Source: an uncultured Opitutaceae bacterium
Lineage (GTDB): Bacteria; Verrucomicrobiota; Verrucomicrobiia; Opitutales; Opitutaceae
Direction of reading: 5' to 3'
DNA length: 7,766 nt
Assembly: GCA_903885525.1 (NCBI GenBank)
Contig: CAISJA010000046.1
Coordinates: forward strand, 1-7,766
In this document: piece by piece, positions 6,501 through 7,766 of the stretch
Layout of the letters: every line of letters starts with the position of its first letter
Numbering within the stretch: the first letter of the stretch is position 1
Translations under genes and position numbers: made by a program
Notes under the pieces: model-generated
What the model saw: only the letters and a program-made list of their open reading frames with translations
Told to the model about the DNA's origin: nothing
The model's database searches: none

Positions 6501-7610
6501 ATGCCCACCTCAGCCCTCCACGCCATGCCTCAACGCAAAAAAACCACGCCCGCTGCGGCGGCAACGGTGTCGCTGCCCGCTGCCCGTGTCCTCAGCCCTC
6601 TGCCCGCGACCCCGGTTGGGGCAACTGACCTGGCGCCTCTCGTGATCCGAGCGGTGCCAGCTTCCGACTTCGATAAAGCCTCACCGGTGGACCGGCGCGA
6701 CGAACGCTCGAATCTCCAGCTCTACCTGAACGAAATCCGCCAGACTCCGCTCCTGACGATTGAGGAGGAAATCAAACTCGCCGCCCGCATCAAGCGGGGC
6801 GACCGGGCGGCCCGCGATCACATGATCAAGGCCAACCTGCGCTTGGTCGTCAAAATCGCCTACGACTACAACATGATGGGGCTCCCCCTCATGGACCTGA
6901 TCAGCGAGGGCAACCTCGGCCTGATCAAGGCGGTCGAACGTTTCGATCCGGCCAAGGGCGGCAAACTCTCCACCTACGCCGCCTGGTGGATCAAGCAGTC
7001 CATGAAACGGGCCTTGGCCAACCAGTCCAAGACGATCCGCCTCCCGGTCCATCTCGTCGATAAAATCTCCCGCATGCGCAAGACCATTGTCCGGCTCACC
7101 GACGAGTTCGGCCGCGAGCCCTCCAACGAGGAGATCGCCTACGAGATGCAGATGCCGATCAACAAGATCGCCCTGCTCAAGACCGTCAGTGTCCGCCCGG
7201 CCTCCCTTGACGCCCCGGTCGGCGAGGACAGCGATTCCGCCACCTTGGGCGACCTCGTCGGCGACGAAACCACCATCGCCCCCGATACCGGCCTCGGCGA
7301 AAAAAACCTCAAGGAAAACCTCCACGCCATGGTGGATTCCCTCGAACCCCGTGAGGCTGAGATCATCAAACTGCGCTTCGGTCTGAACGGGAAGGATGAG
7401 TTCACGCTCGAGGAGGTCGGCCGTAAATTCAAAGTCACCCGCGAGCGCATCCGCCAGCTGGAGTACCTGGCCCTGGGCAAAATCCGCCGCCAGCTCCAGA
7501 AACAAGATCGCATCCTCACCGCCGCCGAAGTCGAGCAAGAGCGGCACGCCGACGAACAAGCCCAGACGATCCGCGAGTATATCACCCGCCGGCACACGCC
7601 CGAGAATTGA
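6501..7610 (+). CDS. RpoD-like sigma-70 family RNA polymerase sigma factor (group 1/2, no region 1.1)
   Basis: This protein binds core RNA polymerase and directs it to promoters. It has 369 residues from the ATG at 6501; an in-frame ATG at 6525 is an equally possible start. The first ~65 residues are Ala/Pro-rich and unlike region 1.1. Region 1.2 (about 70-90, NLQLYLNEIRQTPLLT), region 2 (about 105-190, IKANLRLVVKIA, DLISEGNLGL, STYAAWWIKQ), region 3 (about 190-265, GREPSNEEIA) and region 4 (about 275-335, with the helix-turn-helix FTLEEVG... TRERIRQ at 313-319 for the -35 element) are all present. In the -10 region Gln166, Tyr159, Trp162 and Trp163 match E. coli sigma70 Gln437, Tyr430, Trp433 and Trp434. 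The positions of Tyr425, Phe427 and Thr440 are Gly154, Leu156 and Lys169. It could be a non-essential group 2 factor or this lineage's main sigma. The size and missing region 1.1 lean to group 2, but I cannot decide. Confidence 0.9.
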   Translation: MPTSALHAMPQRKKTTPAAAATVSLPAARVLSPLPATPVGATDLAPLVIRAVPASDFDKASPVDRRDERSNLQLYLNEIRQTPLLTIEEEIKLAARIKRGDRAARDHMIKANLRLVVKIAYDYNMMGLPLMDLISEGNLGLIKAVERFDPAKGGKLSTYAAWWIKQSMKRALANQSKTIRLPVHLVDKISRMRKTIVRLTDEFGREPSNEEIAYEMQMPINKIALLKTVSVRPASLDAPVGEDSDSATLGDLVGDETTIAPDTGLGEKNLKENLHAMVDSLEPREAEIIKLRFGLNGKDEFTLEEVGRKFKVTRERIRQLEYLALGKIRRQLQKQDRILTAAEVEQERHADEQAQTIREYITRRHTPEN

Positions 7611-7614
7611 GAGC

Positions 7615-7700
7615 CCCGCCCAAGCCCGTTCGCTTGAGCGAGGAACCTCCGATGCGGTCCCGGCTCGCGCGGCGTAAGCCCAGGTGCGGCTTTGGGCGGG
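7615..7700. repeat. Long-range inverted repeat after the sigma gene; possible structured RNA or terminator
   Basis: CCCGCCCAAGCC (7615-7626) pairs with GGCTTTGGGCGGG (7688-7700), twelve pairs with one bulged base, enclosing 61 nt. Inside are smaller stems: TCGC/GCGA around a TTGA loop (about 7630-7641) and GGCT ... AGCC (about 7663-7680). Together they could form a branched structure closed by the long helix. It starts 4 nt after the sigma stop codon. No T tract follows on either strand. I found no match to tRNA, tmRNA, SRP RNA, 6S or RNase P hallmarks. It may be an atypical terminator, a 3' UTR element or a small RNA. Confidence 0.45.
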
Positions 7701-7766
7701 AGGAGAGAGGAAGGCGGGAGCGGCGCGGGGAGCGTCGGACAACCGACCAAGTCAAGGAACGGGGCA

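Noticed and set aside
6681..7742. 353-residue minus-strand open frame over the sigma gene
   Set aside because: It is the antisense shadow of a clearly recognisable sigma factor, and no promoter or domain supports it.
7734..7747. GTCGG-ACAA-CCGAC mini-hairpin near the right edge
   Set aside because: A 5-bp stem is expected by chance in this composition, and the window ends before its context can be judged.
7611..7766. A tRNA or other known RNA gene in the tail
   Set aside because: There is no GGTTCGA-type T-arm on either strand and no anticodon-arm arrangement. Hallmarks of tmRNA, SRP RNA, 6S and RNase P RNA are also missing.

Overview
This is a high-GC chromosomal window, roughly 63-66% GC by eye, from a bacterium that I place tentatively in the Verrucomicrobiota, possibly the Opitutia/Opitutaceae. 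The placement rests on three things: a cyanobacterial/plant-type ADP-glucose pyrophosphorylase, a short RpoD-like sigma factor without region 1.1, and the general gene style with almost no recognisable Shine-Dalgarno sequences. It is an inference from recalled families, not a database result. Every large ORF is a housekeeping-type protein. I see no mobile element, CRISPR array, tRNA or rRNA.

Layout from left to right. The 3' two-thirds of a CNNM/CorC-type membrane protein gene (CBS-domain part) runs in from the left edge and ends at 620. After a 145-bp gap comes lgt (766-1620, GTG start), the prolipoprotein diacylglyceryl transferase. It converges on glgC (1750-3036, minus strand), and hairpins between the two could act as a terminator. 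glgC is divergent from glmS (3104-4954), with only 67 bp between the start codons. trpE (4956-6404) starts one base after the glmS stop codon, so the two are very probably co-transcribed and perhaps translationally coupled. A 96-bp leader region with a 14-bp palindrome and a potential hairpin precedes a sigma-70 family factor gene (6501-7610). The last 156 bp holds no gene that I can support, but it has a long inverted repeat (7615-7626 / 7688-7700).

Functional picture. glgC and glmS sit back to back at the hexose-phosphate node: GlgC draws glucose-1-phosphate into glycogen, and GlmS draws fructose-6-phosphate into amino sugars for the cell envelope. GlmS and TrpE both catalyse reactions that use glutamine-derived ammonia, although TrpE needs a TrpG subunit that is not encoded here. 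Lgt belongs to envelope lipoprotein maturation.

No wholly new system is evident. The points most worth a second look are: an abrupt 144-bp low-GC, low-GC3 island inside the conserved 3' end of trpE; substitutions in the promoter-melting and -10-recognition positions of the sigma factor; the plant-type GlgC with both activator-site lysines retained; the glmS-trpE junction; and the structured, unassigned DNA on either side of the sigma gene.
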